DNA of 63,322 nucleotides from Selaginella moellendorffii (Eukaryota; Streptophyta; Lycopodiopsida; Selaginellales; Selaginellaceae). The stretch lies in contig NW_003314462.1 in the NCBI RefSeq assembly GCF_000143415.4, positions 1 to 63,322 on the forward strand, read 5' to 3'. The notes beneath the pieces are model-generated. The model ran no database searches and had not been told where the DNA came from. It worked only from the letters and a program-made list of their open reading frames with translations. A program made the position numbers and the translations under genes. Below, one piece after another: positions 48,501-60,465 of this stretch (position 1 is its first letter; each line of letters starts with the position of its first letter).

Positions 48501-48571
48501 GAAGCAGAGTGCCACCATCACCTTGCCAGACCATGCAAGAGATGCAGCAAGAGCATTCATAACCCGGGTTC
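45521..48571 (+). pseudogene. DUF7869-type gene remnant (transposase-like RNase H fold)
   Basis: The ATG at 45,521 follows a good splice acceptor (GCACTTTCAG). One frame runs from there to 48,185, broken by a single TGA at 46,409-46,411. Both sides match the same protein type: KAWRIIYGVP before, then STFYRIKTEF and HGND after. Later landmarks are CNKC, CIIHDKMDQ, LLQTDNAGSENKN and VGHTHEDVDGMFS, the signature of DUF7869 proteins, whose Asp/Glu residues suggest a DDE/RNase H-like fold (inference). Near 48,000-48,030 the homologous reading moves to the next frame (FKRCKPLLEYWEKI) and runs to a TAG at 48,469, beyond which it still looks coding up to a donor CAAG|GTGAG at 48,570. At least three lesions indicate a pseudogene. 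The first ~200 residues are unrecognised. Confidence 0.65.
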
Positions 48572-51500
48572 AAGGTGAGATTCATTAATATTCCTTTACT
48601 AAGTTTCTAATGTATTTTATTTCAAGGTGAACAATCCGAATCTGAATCAGAGGAAGCGTGATGGCATGTGGCCCTTTGCACTAGTATATCTTAATACCGG
48701 TCTGAGAAATAGAATGGCATGTGCCCTCAGGCCTTTTACTAAATCACCTTTGAAAGAAATGCAAGCCTCTATGTCGTAAAAAAAAGGTACTAGAGAAATT
48801 CCTTAATAATATGAATGTTATTTAGTTTCATGAAAATACACTAAGGGTCAAATGAGTTAAATGACTTCTCCAGACTAGCAATGCCTCTTGCTACACCTTC
48901 ACAATTAGATTCGTTAGAAAAAGATAACATTGAATAATATCTAAATGTTCTCACCATTAAGTTATATGTCTGGCTAATAGGAATGACGTTCATCTTGGAA
49001 AGCTCACCACACGCTCATTGAACAAACAAATAGTGTGTGCGCGCATGCCATCGCTCTTCTTTAGCTTCAGATTCGGCTTGTTCACCTTGACAATGAGATT
49101 TATTATACAACCAGATGGACTCAGTCTGGACACAAAGTCACCGCGCTAGTCACCATGCCCCAGATATGTCTAGCCCCTGGACAGAAAACATATAATTTCA
49201 CGTTATTTTCAAATACTTGAAAATTTGTACCTAGTCCCATTTTACTGAATAAATCCCACTTTAATGAAATAGAGCTTACAAGAGGTGCAAGATAATTGGT
49301 TAAACAGGTAGAAGGTAGCTACCCAAGACTTTTTAATGGCATAAGGAAGTTAAATATACCCTTACAGAGGATAAATTGCTCATGTTGCGATATAGTAAGT
49401 CAATGTCGTAAACGGGAATGCTCATTGTCAGGAGGCCATCATTGGGGTACCCAAACACTCTATAACACCAAGAGGTGGTGTTTCGTGTCGCAAGGGCAAT
49501 AGATAAGGCCCAAGGGACTAAGTCCCTAGCGAATGATGGATAGAAGGTGCTATCCAAATGTCCAAGATTGTGGAGACAGGAGAAGACTGTCTACCTGAAT
49601 TGGACAAAGCCAAAAAAATGGAATTTTGGCAAGGCTGGTGATGGGCATGTAAAGGCCTATAAGCAGCAACGTTAATCCCGGTGTGTGGGATTATAAGGTG
49701 AGCATGCCCAAGATTGAGGAACCACTCCCTAGGCTATCAGGTAGGTTCATCCCTAAGAATATTTGCTAAGGCATAGTAAAATGTGCAAAGCTATCCTCCT
49801 AGTCTGGAGAAGAATAACCAAAGGAAACATATGGGGCCAAAAGGCAAGTAGTATTGGGATGGAACTGAACCATAGAAATCGAAAGGCATATATAACGGTG
49901 GTTATGCAAGTTGGGAGTGGATAATCAAGTGGGGGCTCGAGGGTGTTGTTGTCAGCAACCGTGATGCCATGAAGAGTCTAAAATATGGAATTGTCCATGT
50001 TAGACTATGTGGCCATGGGAAAGCTTGCAAAAAGGGAGGCCTTAGCAAGCTAAGGGATAAAGTTCTTTCAAGGTTCCCAAAGACGATTCTAGGTAACTTA
50101 GTACCTAGAAAGGCCAAGTGTAAATGGTTCATAGAACGCGTGAAATCAGAGTGGTGCAGCAAAAACATGGTCTTGAAGATTGCCATGAGGCAAGGCTACC
50201 AAGGTTAGGGTAGTAGTTCCCAAGTGTTCAAAGAGAGGGCTTTGAATGAAAGTCGATGGTCAAGGACTTTCACGCTTATGCAGGAACCATGTTACGTTGG
50301 TCAGAACTTGCCAAGTGAGATTGGCAAGTCGGGGGAACAAATGCCCTAGTTAAAGGTGATAACTTTGAAAAGGGTGGCCCATGAGGCCAAGCATGGAAGA
50401 GTCCATGCATGATCACAAACTTGTCAAGTGAGAGGACTTGGCAGTGTGGAGGAACTAGGTTCCTAAGCTGTGATCTGTAGCGCGCTTTAAGTATAAGTTG
50501 GTGCACCGGCGTGGGGGGTCACGCCAGACATCTAGGGTGATGCCGTCCGTAGATGCATATATGGAGGTTGGGTTCGAGTCCCAACCCTCTAGTGCTTGGG
50601 TTCAAGTCCCAAATCACTAGGGCGTGGTGATGGTTTGGAATATGAGGACACTCATATTTCGGTGGTCATGGACTCTCAGTGAGGAGACTGGTTTGGGCAC
50701 ACCGCCAAGCGAGGGATGCCTCGGAGTCGTGATGCACGGTTAGATTGCTTAGAGTGAGTCGGCATATCTAACTTGAACACTTTGGTGCAAAGGGCACCAA
50801 GGACGTGGTGAATGAGATGGGGACACCCAAGTCTCAGTTGTTATGAATCCTTGGCCGAAAGGGCTGGCTTGGGTGCAGCGCCAAGTGTGGGGGGATGCCC
50901 CCGGGGTCATAGTCAACAACTTAGAAGGGTCTGGAAGACCTAGTTCCTATTGATAAACCTATTAAGGGGTCAAGATGAGATCACTAGGTGATCTTGTGGC
51001 TAAACAAGGACAAAGTCTTTGTTTGGGATAAGGAATATAATTAATAGTTCAAAGTGTTGATTTGAACTATTGATAAAGGTGTGGCTTGGTCGAGGTGACC
51101 AAGTGGGAAGAACACCTAAGGGAAATGAGCTATGTCAATGCTATGGCATAGTAAGTCCAAGGAAAGTAGTCTCTATAAGAGATCCAAGGGAGGGTCTCAA
51201 AAAGTTGGGCCGTGGATAGAGCCCATGACAGAAAATGTTAAAGAGACGTACTAGGAGTGAACACCCTCTGGACTTGGCAAAGCAAAGTGTTTGCTATGGA
51301 ACCGAAAGGAAATCTCAAGAATGGAGGTAGCGATCCTATGTTGCTGGGTGCAACAATCAAATATAGGAGCAAAAGACTAGTGGCCAAGAAAAGAGCCATG
51401 GGAATCATGGGAAGGAATCCAAATGGCAAAGTTAGCCAAGGAACACAAATGTGTTTGATGCTAACGGATTGCAGAAAAGGAAGTGGACTTCCAAGGATAG

Positions 51501-52090
51501 ATTCCCAAGTGCTCCAATTTGGTGAAATAAAAGCTCCAAGTGAGGAGCGGCAAAGTAGCCAAAGGATAGGGCCGTGGACAACCCTGGCACAAATGATGAT
51601 AATTGGAACATAGTGCCAAGGGTGGCACAAAATAGAAAAGAGGATGATGGTGCCCTCAAGTAGAGAACTTCCTAGGATAGGGAAGTGGACTTGCACAATA
51701 TGTGCAATACAAGGTGTCGGAGACACCTAGGGAAATTGACTTCAAAGAAGTCAAAAGTAAACGTTCCAAAGGGTAAAGGTTATATCGATGAAAACTGAGA
51801 CTACTCAAGATGGAGTAGTGGGATTGAGATAGAGACGGTGTCTCTAACAAGTTTAGCGAGAACTAAACCAATAAACGGAAAGAACCACCACAAGTGGTCC
51901 AATCAATCTCTAAGTTGGAGAGACTATCCTCCTTAGAGGATGGATAAGGCATGGTGAGCCTTCGGGGTCAAACCATAGACAAATATTGGCCGGGTGCCAA
52001 GGATGGGAATGGTAATACTTGCGGGTGTTACTTTATAAAAAGGTTTACTGTTCGATGAGGACATCGAACTTCGTCTATGGGTGGTGGAGT
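48572..52090. other. Non-coding repeat-rich stretch
   Basis: No convincing gene. From about 49,270 to 52,090 the style is uniform (AAGTGGGAAGG, CCAAGTGAG-like words), suggesting the interior of a large non-autonomous LTR element. The purine-rich GGGTGGTGGAG just before the TGTGAG repeat at 52,091 looks like a polypurine tract. Around 50,618-50,930 a degenerate ~180-bp tandem pair contains GCCAAG...GGGATGCC in both halves. Confidence 0.4.
50565..50609 (+). other. Two tandem tRNA T-arm/B-box-like motifs
   Basis: GGTTCGAGTCC (50,571-50,581) lies within the perfect stem GGTTGGG/CCCAACC, and GGTTCAAGTCC (50,599-50,609) follows 28 bp later. Both match the RNA polymerase III B-box. No convincing A-box or tRNA cloverleaf is visible, so this may be a tRNA-derived SINE remnant. 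Confidence 0.35.
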
Positions 52091-53176
52091 TGTGAGACAC
52101 AAAATCCCTAGGCCCCGAAGTGGAGTCGGAAGGGTGCCACGTGGTAGCAGCCGAAGCGAAAGCCAAACGAGCGTAACACGTTTGGACTAAAAGCTCTGAC
52201 TTGAAAGGTCAAGAGCAGCCTTAGTTTAGTGGAAGTTTAGTGGAACAAAGTGCTCGAGGAACAAGCACGAAGTGAGCAATAAGCGAGGCTCCAAAAAGGG
52301 ACCCAAAAGGACCAACACATGACACGTGGAAGTGTCCGAGATAAAGTCCGAGATGGACCAAGACAGAGTCCGAGATGGAGTCTGAGGTGGAGTCCGAGAT
52401 GGAGTCCGAGGTGGAGTCCGAGGTGGAGTCCGAGATGGAGTCCGAGATGGTGTCTGAAGTGGAGTCCGAGACGGAGTCCGAGATGGACCAATAGGGAGTC
52501 CGAGATGGAGTCCGAGATGGACCGAGACGAAGTCCGAGATGGAGTCCGAGATGGACCAAGACGGAGTCCGAGATGGAGTCCGAGATGGACCCGAGATGGA
52601 ATCTGAGATGGAGTCCGAGAAGGACCCGAGATGGAGTCCGAGGTCGAGACCGAGACCGGGACCGAGACCGAGCCCGAGACCGAGGCGGAGGCCGAGACCG
52701 AGGCGGAGGCCGAGACCGAGGCGGAGGCCGAGACCGAGGCAGAGGCCGAGACCGAGGCAGAGGCCGAGACCGAGGCGGAGGCCGAGACCGAGGCAGAGGC
52801 CGAGACCGAGGCAGAGGCCGAGACTGAGGCGAAGGCCGAGACCGAGGCGGAGGCCGAGACCGAGGCGGAGGCCGAGACCGAGGCGGAGGCCGAGACCGAG
52901 GCGGAGGCCGAGACCGAGGCGGAGGCCGAGACCGAGGCGGAGGCCGAGACCGAGGCGGAGGCCGAGACCGAGGGGGAGGCCGAGACCGAGGTGGAGGCCG
53001 AGACCGAGCCCGAGTCCGAGTCCGAGCCCGAGCCCGAGTCCGAGTCCGAGTCCGAGTCCGAGCCCGAGTCCGAGTCCGAGCCCGAGTTCGAGTCTGAGTC
53101 CAAGTCCGAGTCCGAGTTCGAGTCTGAGAGGGTGAAAGCCCAAAGCATTCGTCTCCCAGACCCTGGGGGGTTTGGT
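52091..53176 (+). repeat. Long dispersed repeat, copy 2, with expanded minisatellite
   Basis: Same ends as the copy at 44,493. The GAGGCGGAGGCCGAGACC block is longer here, roughly 18 units against roughly 7, which accounts for most of the size difference. A short relative of the tandem GGCCAGTTTGGCCCAGGAAA follows at about 53,230-53,275. Confidence 0.75.
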
Positions 53177-54129
53177 GAGCTCCAAAAGTATAGTGAGGGG
53201 GAGGACTGCAGTGGAGCCAGTTTAGCCAGGAAAGGCCAGTTTGGCCCAGGAAAGGCCAGTTTGGCCCAGGAAGGCCAGACCCGGTGTTGGGTGATGAACT
53301 AACCACTGGGAAGTCCAAGACTATTGTGAATACGGACCGACAAACGGGGTAGCTTGGTGAAGTGTTCAAGAGCCGACTCTAGTTCCCCCGAGAGATCAAC
53401 TGGCCGATGCTCCCAGTCCAACTATGGGTGGCACTACCTACTTGGATACTAGGCGTGGCTCATTGAAACCTCGCTCTAAGCCCATGGCTAGAGCACCCAA
53501 GGGCGGAAGGCGGGGAGAGTACCTAGGTGGCTCGCGTAAGGCCATGGTGTTCCGAAATGTTGTCCCCAAAGGCCCAGACTGTGGAAAGGAAGAGGAGCAG
53601 TCCTCTGGGGTAGTGACTAAGGACACAGTCGTGTGGTGAGGAAGTCCCAGAGGACCGTGGGACTTAGTGGTCGGGCCTGTGGGCCTCGAACCAGTGGCAG
53701 TGTTGGCAAACACGGCCAGGGGCAGAAACGGACTTAGTGGGGGCTGACAGAGGGATATTGGGGAAGGCTATTCCCCTTGTCAGTGGGCATCCTAAGGATG
53801 CTAAGGAGTGGATCTGAGATGACCATTCATGGATGGTTTGCTTAGTCTTGGAGAGCCAAGACTGGGATGCATGTGGTATTGGACTACTAGTGTGGCAAAG
53901 GTGATTGGGCATGGCCTTAGCATAACAAGATGCCATGTCAGTGGTACCTTTGAGTGTCGGTCATGGGATCAGACACGTGGAGCACTTGGACCAAGTGCAA
54001 ATGTTGAGTGGCATGGATGCCATTCTCGGGGCTATCAAGTCCCAAGTCCTGAATTGGACTTATGGAGGTTGTGAATGAGACTCCTCCAAGTGATTGGAGG
54101 TGTGGTTAAATGACTAAAGTAGAATGGAA
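53177..54129. other. Non-coding stretch
   Basis: Same word composition as 49.3-52.1 kb, probably interior of the same kind of non-autonomous element. No coding signal is seen. It ends at the truncated Ty3/gypsy element. Confidence 0.4.
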
Positions 54130-54140
54130 AAATTAGTTGC

Positions 54141-56549
54141 TTACACAGGATCCATCCCCATATAATAAAGAAGGCCATCTTCAAGGCGATATTGAGAATG
54201 TAAATGCCGGAAAGGCAAATCATTAGCAAGTGATGTAGGATTCTCAAACCCATCTCGAAGCCTTCGAATCCACAGCTCAATCTTTTGAGCCTCGTGAACC
54301 TCAAGAGAAGGTAGATCTTGCTCTGCGCCCTGTGGACACTGAACGTCAAGGACAGCAACTGCCGACGGCACAGAATCCTCATCTAGAAAATCCACAGATG
54401 CTAGAATAACAGGTTCGTCAGAAATATGAGAAGTGAGTGGAGAAGGAAGAGGAGCTCGAGAAAGGGCATCAGCATCAGCCATAGAACTCCCTGGGCGATG
54501 AACAACATCGAAATCATATATCTAAAGTTTCAAAGCCCATCAAGCCGTACGACCAACCAGGTTCTTCCGCTTCAATAATGAAGTAACAGCAGCATGGTCA
54601 CCTTCAAGTAACGTTCAAGAACCATGTAGATATGCATGAAGTTTCTCAAAACCCCAAACTGCTGCTAAACACTCCTTCTCCATCGTAGAGTAGTTCATCT
54701 CTGCTGGTTGTAATGTACGGCTTATGTATGCAATGGGATGGCACTGACCAGGTACACTTGAACTCTCTTGCATCAACACACCTCCAAGACCAATGTCAGA
54801 AGCATCCACGCGCAAAATAAAAGGTCGAGTGTAGTCAGGATATGCGAAAACCGGAGGAGTCGTCAATATCTCTTTGAGATTCACGAACACCCGCTCACAA
54901 TCTGGAGACCAGATGAAAGATGACATTGATGACTTCAGCAACGCTCGCAATGGTGTAGTGCAATCGGAAAGATGATCCACAAAACGACCGAGATACTGCA
55001 CCTTACCCAAAAAGTGTTGCACATCATTCACACACTTCGGAGTAGGGAACTTTAGAACAGCCACAAGTTTGTCAAGATCAACTTGCAAACCCTCACGAGA
55101 AATACGGTACCCAAGATAAGTTGTGTCCTTGGACCCAAACATGCACTTTGACCACTTCAGCTTTAAACCAACGTCGCGTAGCCGATCCAACACTTTACAA
55201 ACATCACGAACGTGCTCCTCCCACGTCTCATCCGAGTGGATCAAAATATCATCAATGAAGTCAGTAGTCACCTCTGGCATATCGCAAAGAACCTCATCCA
55301 TCATCCGTTAGAAAGTTGTTGGAGCATTGTTCAAACTAAACGGCATCACCAAGAACCCGTACAAACCAAACAGTGTACGAAAAATAGTCTTAGGAATATT
55401 TTCTTCAACCATTGGTACTTGCCAGTACCCAGAAGCAAGATTTAGCTTGGTGAACCAACGACTTCGCCCCAGATGATCCAAGAGATTAGTAGTGTGAGGA
55501 AGAGGGTACACATCTGAGATCGTCACTTCGTTTAACGGATGATAGTTGATGCAGAAACGAATACTCCCATCAGGCTTCATCACAAAATGAGGTTCACATG
55601 TCCAAGGACTCTGCGACTTCCGAATAACACCCTTCTCCAACATCTCCTTGACGTTTGCACGTAAAATCTTGATCTCCTTGGGTGACCGATGACGAACAGG
55701 AACCTTGATTGGACGAGCATCCCCGGTTGGAATGGGATGATGTGTGGCAATTTTGGCCCCAGACGATAGGTCAAATTCAAAAAGATCAGAATACTCCTTC
55801 ATGAGCTGGTCAGCAGCTGCAACACAAAGATCATCGGAGGGATCGGAAAAGGGAAGAGCAGAACAAGATGGAAACACAAGAGGAAATAGTGGGGGAACAA
55901 AAGTAATGGAAGCAGAGGTAGAAATAGAGGGACGAAGAGATACGGAAGTGAGAGGAATGGATGAAACATAAGGAAGTATGAGACAAGGGGGAAAAGCCTC
56001 AAAGTCACACTTGGCATGATTGCGCTGCAACTAATCCATACCAAGAATGAGGTCAAAAGCTTGACTCGGCACCACCCGCAACGACTGCAACTCAAGCTCG
56101 AGATCGCCCACACGCACAACTAGGTTTGCCTCATCTCGTGCACATGCATATGTACGGCCGTTGCCATAAAGAATGAAAACTAGATCCGCCACACGACACA
56201 AGTGTAGATGACAACGTGTGGCAACAGGTCGAGCAATAGAAGATAAACTCAAACCTGTATCAACCAACAAGGAGAGAAGAATAGGAGACCTCTTGTTATA
56301 AAAACGAGCTTGGAAAGTAAACACTGGATGAACCGGTGCCGAGTGAACCCCTTGATGATACTCCCAAAAGAAAGATGGAGGGGTCACTAACTTATTCGCG
56401 CAAGGTCCCTCCATTACTCGCGCAACTCCTCGTTTCCCGAATGCACCTTGGTATCCAAACCTTCCACTGCAGTAGCACCAATGGGACGTTGCTGATGCCA
56501 AGGTATCCACCCAGGAAATGGAGGTCGCCAATCCGGAAAGCACCGACAA
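54141..56549 (-). pseudogene. Ty3/gypsy pol remnant (protease, RT, RNase H)
   Basis: One continuous frame with stops at 56,031-56,033 (after LGMD), 55,308-55,310, 54,615-54,617, 54,540-54,542 and 54,522-54,524. Landmarks: a retropepsin-like protease with LLVDTG and LILGMD; RT with KLNLASGYWQVP and FIDDIL; RNase H with LRVDASDIGLGG and MEKECLA; and MADADALSR at the RNase H/integrase boundary. Each stop is explained by a single C-to-T or G-to-A change from the expected family residue. The lesions make it non-functional. Confidence 0.88.
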
Positions 56550-57346
56550 CGCCGATAAGTATGACCAACTTCATCACACGCCCAGCAACGAACATCACGG
56601 CCACGACCACGTCCTCGCCCTTGTCCTTGGACTCGAGTAGCAGCAGCATCAACCTCCATGGGAACAGAACCATCACTCATAGGAAGTGGAGCTGAAGGAC
56701 GTGTAGCAAGAAGTGGAAGAGGCGACGTCTCATAACATTGTGCCAAGCGAAGAGCATCCTCAAGAGTGGCAGGAGCAAGTGCATGCACAAGTCCGACAAG
56801 ATCTTGACGAAGTGCTGGCCACAACATTCCTAGCTTGATCCGCTCCAACATATTTGGCTCCGCACGAAGCAAAAGACTTCGGAAACAAATGCCAAATTGC
56901 ATCACCGACTCAAATGGCCCTTGGCGAAGACGATGCAATTGTTGGAAGGCATTATCACAATCGTCGGCGTGTTCGAAGGTGCGTTTGAAGACGTCCGGAA
57001 GAACACTCCAATCACCACGAGTGGCTGCGCTTAATCCATTGTACCACTGCAATGCTGTCCCTTGGAGACATGTGGGGAACTCACGCAAACATCGAGCATC
57101 ATCCCAGGAATGATATGTGGCAATCACTGTGAAGTGATTGAACCAATGGTACACATCATCCCCAGGATTCCCACGAAAGAACTCTGGCCGAACGCGAGGA
57201 TTGGCACCAAAAGCAGGAGGTGTTGTACCATGTGCCGTGAATGCCGCCATCAACTGAGTTTGGTTGTTCAATTGCAAGCGCATAGCATCAAGCAATTGAA
57301 CCAACTGCTACTCTAGAGTCAAAGGAGGAGATTGCGGATCAGCCAT
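56414..57346 (-). pseudogene. Ty3/gypsy gag remnant
   Basis: The ATG at 57,346 opens the frame, but a TAG at 57,308-57,310 interrupts it after 12 codons. The remainder holds the retrotransposon gag core (FFRGNPGDDVYHWF, LQGTALQWYNGL) and one CCHC zinc knuckle, CWACDEVGHTYRRC. The frame overlaps pol by about 135 bp in a different phase, as in gag-pol frameshift elements. Confidence 0.85.
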
Positions 57347-57563
57347 GAAGATGAGTGAAAAAAAAAGAGCAAAAGAAGAGAAATGACAAAAAGCTGGAAA
57401 GAAATGGTAGATCTAGACAATGCAAAAAGCTAGATCTAAACCAAAATCCTGAAAGGAAAGAACAAAAGAAATGAAATGGAAAAAGCTAGATCTAGACAAT
57501 GCAAAAGCTAGATCTAAACCAAAATCCCAAATCCAAACACTCCCCAGGGACAATCAAAAGTGC

Positions 57564-57577
57564 CCCTCATCTCCACC
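57564..57577 (-). other. Candidate tRNA primer-binding site
   Basis: TGGTGGAGATGAGG on the minus strand, two bases after the LTR end, begins with TGG as expected for a tRNA 3' CCA complement. The donor tRNA is not identified. Confidence 0.45.
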
Positions 57578-57579
57578 AA

Positions 57580-57754
57580 TGTGAGTGTATGGAATATGGA
57601 AAGGGAATACAGAAATGTGCATATCCAATAGCCCAAAAACCCTAGCTTATATACAGGAGCGAGTGGTCCGGATTGAAACCAATCTGACGGCTACCAAAAT
57701 CCCACTACGCTAATATTAGTATACGGCATCATAGCTGTACACTTGGCCCTCACA
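57580..57754 (-). repeat. 5' LTR of the Ty3/gypsy element
   Basis: 175 bp, starting TGTGAG and ending CTCACA (perfect 6-bp terminal inverted repeat), with a TATATAAG promoter box in the middle, all read on the minus strand. Short for the superfamily. No second LTR is found in the window. Confidence 0.65.
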
Positions 57755-58010
57755 AAACATATTTATAAATTACAAATACATCATCATCATACTCCCTTAT
57801 TTAAACGTGCTATTGGCATATGGCATCTGGCATCTTTTATTCCATTTTTAGAATATTATTTCTGAATATACTTATAATCTAACAGTTCAAATTCAAAAAC
57901 TTCAAATAGATGGCATAGATCAAGTGCCAAAAGGGTGGCAACGCTTCAATTTTGATTTTGATGACGCTCCAAATCAAGTGAAATCTTTTAGGGTGATCGA
58001 GCAGATAGTG

Positions 58011-58118
<108 letters not shown>

Positions 58119-58248
58119 CTGTGTTGTGTGTGTGTGTGCGCACGCGCCAAAGAAAAGGCATGTTCAAAGAAATTCCTGAACAAGCTGCATCTTTCACGAA
58201 GGTTTGTGTTTCTTTCTCTTTTCCTATCTCTTCTTCTTACTCTTGTAA

Positions 58249-58392
<144 letters not shown>

Positions 58393-59103
58393 TAAGACAT
58401 TAACTCCAGGCCAGGTATGCTTGGAATTTTTTTATTGTTTCATTTCCTTTCGCACTTACTCTTGTATGTTCCCTTGCAATATGAACCTATTTTAACCTCC
58501 AAAGAGGACGAGTATGAAAAGCTGTTCTACAAGACCACGCAAATTGGTGCCGCCCGTGGTAGCCTGACATCACTTTTTATTTCATCCTTTACAACATGAC
58601 GACACACTGCAAAAGGGCTCAAAGCTTGGAATTAGTTCTTCACCCAAAGGATTGCCACAATTTTTCTGAGAGAGTATACACATGACCAAACGACTTGGTA
58701 ATTTCACATCAAAGAATTAGGTGCTTTTGAATTGCATATTCTCTCATCGCTGCCTGGTTTCTAAAACTCTTGCAGTGGCAGATGGCACAGTGCTGGCTAG
58801 AAAGGCAAGAAGAGGAAAGGTATGTGCCTGAATTGACAGATAATTTATTTGCCAAGCTTCAAAAACCTCACACAAATCCTGAACAAGAATCCATTTCCAG
58901 ACAGCATTGGAAGATTTTAGAAGACTGATATAAAATAATTCATAAACGTAGACAAACTCAACCTCTGATGAGGAAAGGTATAATGACTTCACACAAAACG
59001 AAATTCATTTCAGGCTATTCGATTTCCTATTTCTGATGTACGTTTATTCTCCTACATTATCTTTTCTGTCGCATCTGAATGTTCGAACTGGCAGGCAAAA
59101 TTT

Positions 59104-59307
59104 GAAAATAAAGACAACCTATTTTATTCTTTTGCTTTCCTCGTTTCCATGAAAGCGAGAAGCATCACCACTATACACATGGCTCAAGCAAGAAGCTTTC
59201 ATGTTGAAAATAAAGACAACCTATTTCACTCTTTTGCTTTCCTCGTTTCCATGAAAGCAAAAAGCATCACCACTATACATGTGGCTCAGGCAAGAAGCTT
59301 TCATGTT
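59104..59307. repeat. 102-bp tandem duplication
   Basis: Two units (59,104-59,205 and 59,206-59,307), each starting GAAAATAAAGACAACCTATT and ending near AAGCTTTCATGTT, with few differences. 102 is a multiple of three, but no gene context is seen. Confidence 0.8.
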
Positions 59308-59952
59308 GTATCTGCTGAGGACATGATCAAACCACTACCCATGATTCTCATAACTATTGCAAAATTGTAAAACAGTTTCAAAAGTAAATCTCAGAAATAG
59401 AATAGAGCCCTTTTGTGCAAGTTCATCACGACAACTTGGGCAAAGTGATTGAAGAGGCGGTTTTAATTGCCAAACTAATGATGAAATTTCAATGTTAGTG
59501 TTTTTGAAGTTTAAACATGAGCCGTTTTTTAAAGTTGGCAATAATTTTAAATGCTTGACAGGTGTGGATGTCTACTCCAAAGAAAAAGTCACATCCTGCC
59601 ATACTCACAAACTTGTGCTTGCAGATTGCTCTTTCTATATATATCAGCCTTCTCACAGTGTTTGAGTAGACATTTCCTTGTTTAAAATAAAATGGCATGT
59701 GCCTCAATGCAGTTGAATTTTGTTATATTTATATACTATATAAAGGTTTGGAAACCTTATTTTACAAGTGGGATAATGACAATTCCCACTTTAACGAAAT
59801 AGAGCTTACACTTACTCGGTGTAGATTGGACATTCAAGCAAGCATGATCTCAAGTGCACCGTGTGAACAAGTCCTGGTAAGGGAGACAATGGAAGAATAG
59901 AGCTATGCAAACTCTTCCAAGCATTAGCTAATTCCTAGAGTGCCTTGCAGTT

Positions 59953-60465
59953 GTGGTCTTCTCTTTCCTCACTTCCTGGAGCTATGATCTGGTGGCTGCT
60001 CAGAATGAAACAACCAGAGTCTATGACTTCCAGGTCAGTTTGCTTAAATATGCATCAAAAGCTCATCGAATTGCCACCACCCAGGTTGTAAGCTTGATGG
60101 TGAGGCGGCTGGGAAGAACAAAGAACATTATTACTGTCAATGGCAAGCTCCCAAGTCCAACGATCTATGCCAACGTCGGTGATAGGCTTCTCATCACAGT
60201 AACGAACACTGGCAAGATGTCAATCCATTGGTGATGAGTGGTCTCAAAATTTCCAAAACATTCTGTGATGTAATGCTCTTTCACAAATATGGAATCTGGC
60301 AATTTAGGAATGCCTGGTTCGATAGCCCGGCTATGTCCTCTCAAGCGAGGCTAATAGTTCCTCTACAACTTCAACATGGATTCACACATGTGAACTCTCT
60401 TCTGGCATGCACACATCATGTGGCTTCGAGCTACTGTCTATGGAGCCATTGACAGCCCAGCATGA
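59953..60465 (+). pseudogene. Laccase (multicopper oxidase) pseudogene, N-terminal part
   Basis: Plant laccases oxidise monolignols and other phenols in the cell wall. Exon 1 carries a hydrophobic leader and VYDFQ. A 51-bp intron follows (60,034-60,084; CAG|GTCAGT to CACCCAG|GTT). Exon 2 reads KNIITVNGKLPSPTIYANVGD and ends at MSIHW, the first half of the HWHG copper motif, just before a stop. Downstream, out of frame, are WQFRNAWFDSPAMSSQ (60,228 frame) and then WHAHIMWLRATVYGA at 60,403-60,447, the second type 2/3 copper motif. The frame changes and lost HG make it non-functional. Later domains are absent. Confidence 0.75.

Larger units (their letters stand above)
54130..57754 (-). mobile_element. 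Decayed Ty3/gypsy LTR retrotransposon, 3'-truncated
   Basis: Minus-strand element in the order 5' LTR, primer site, gag, protease, RT, RNase H and the very start of the integrase region. The integrase body and the 3' LTR are absent at the left edge (about 54,130). At least six in-frame stops interrupt gag-pol. Chromodomain status cannot be judged. Confidence 0.88.
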
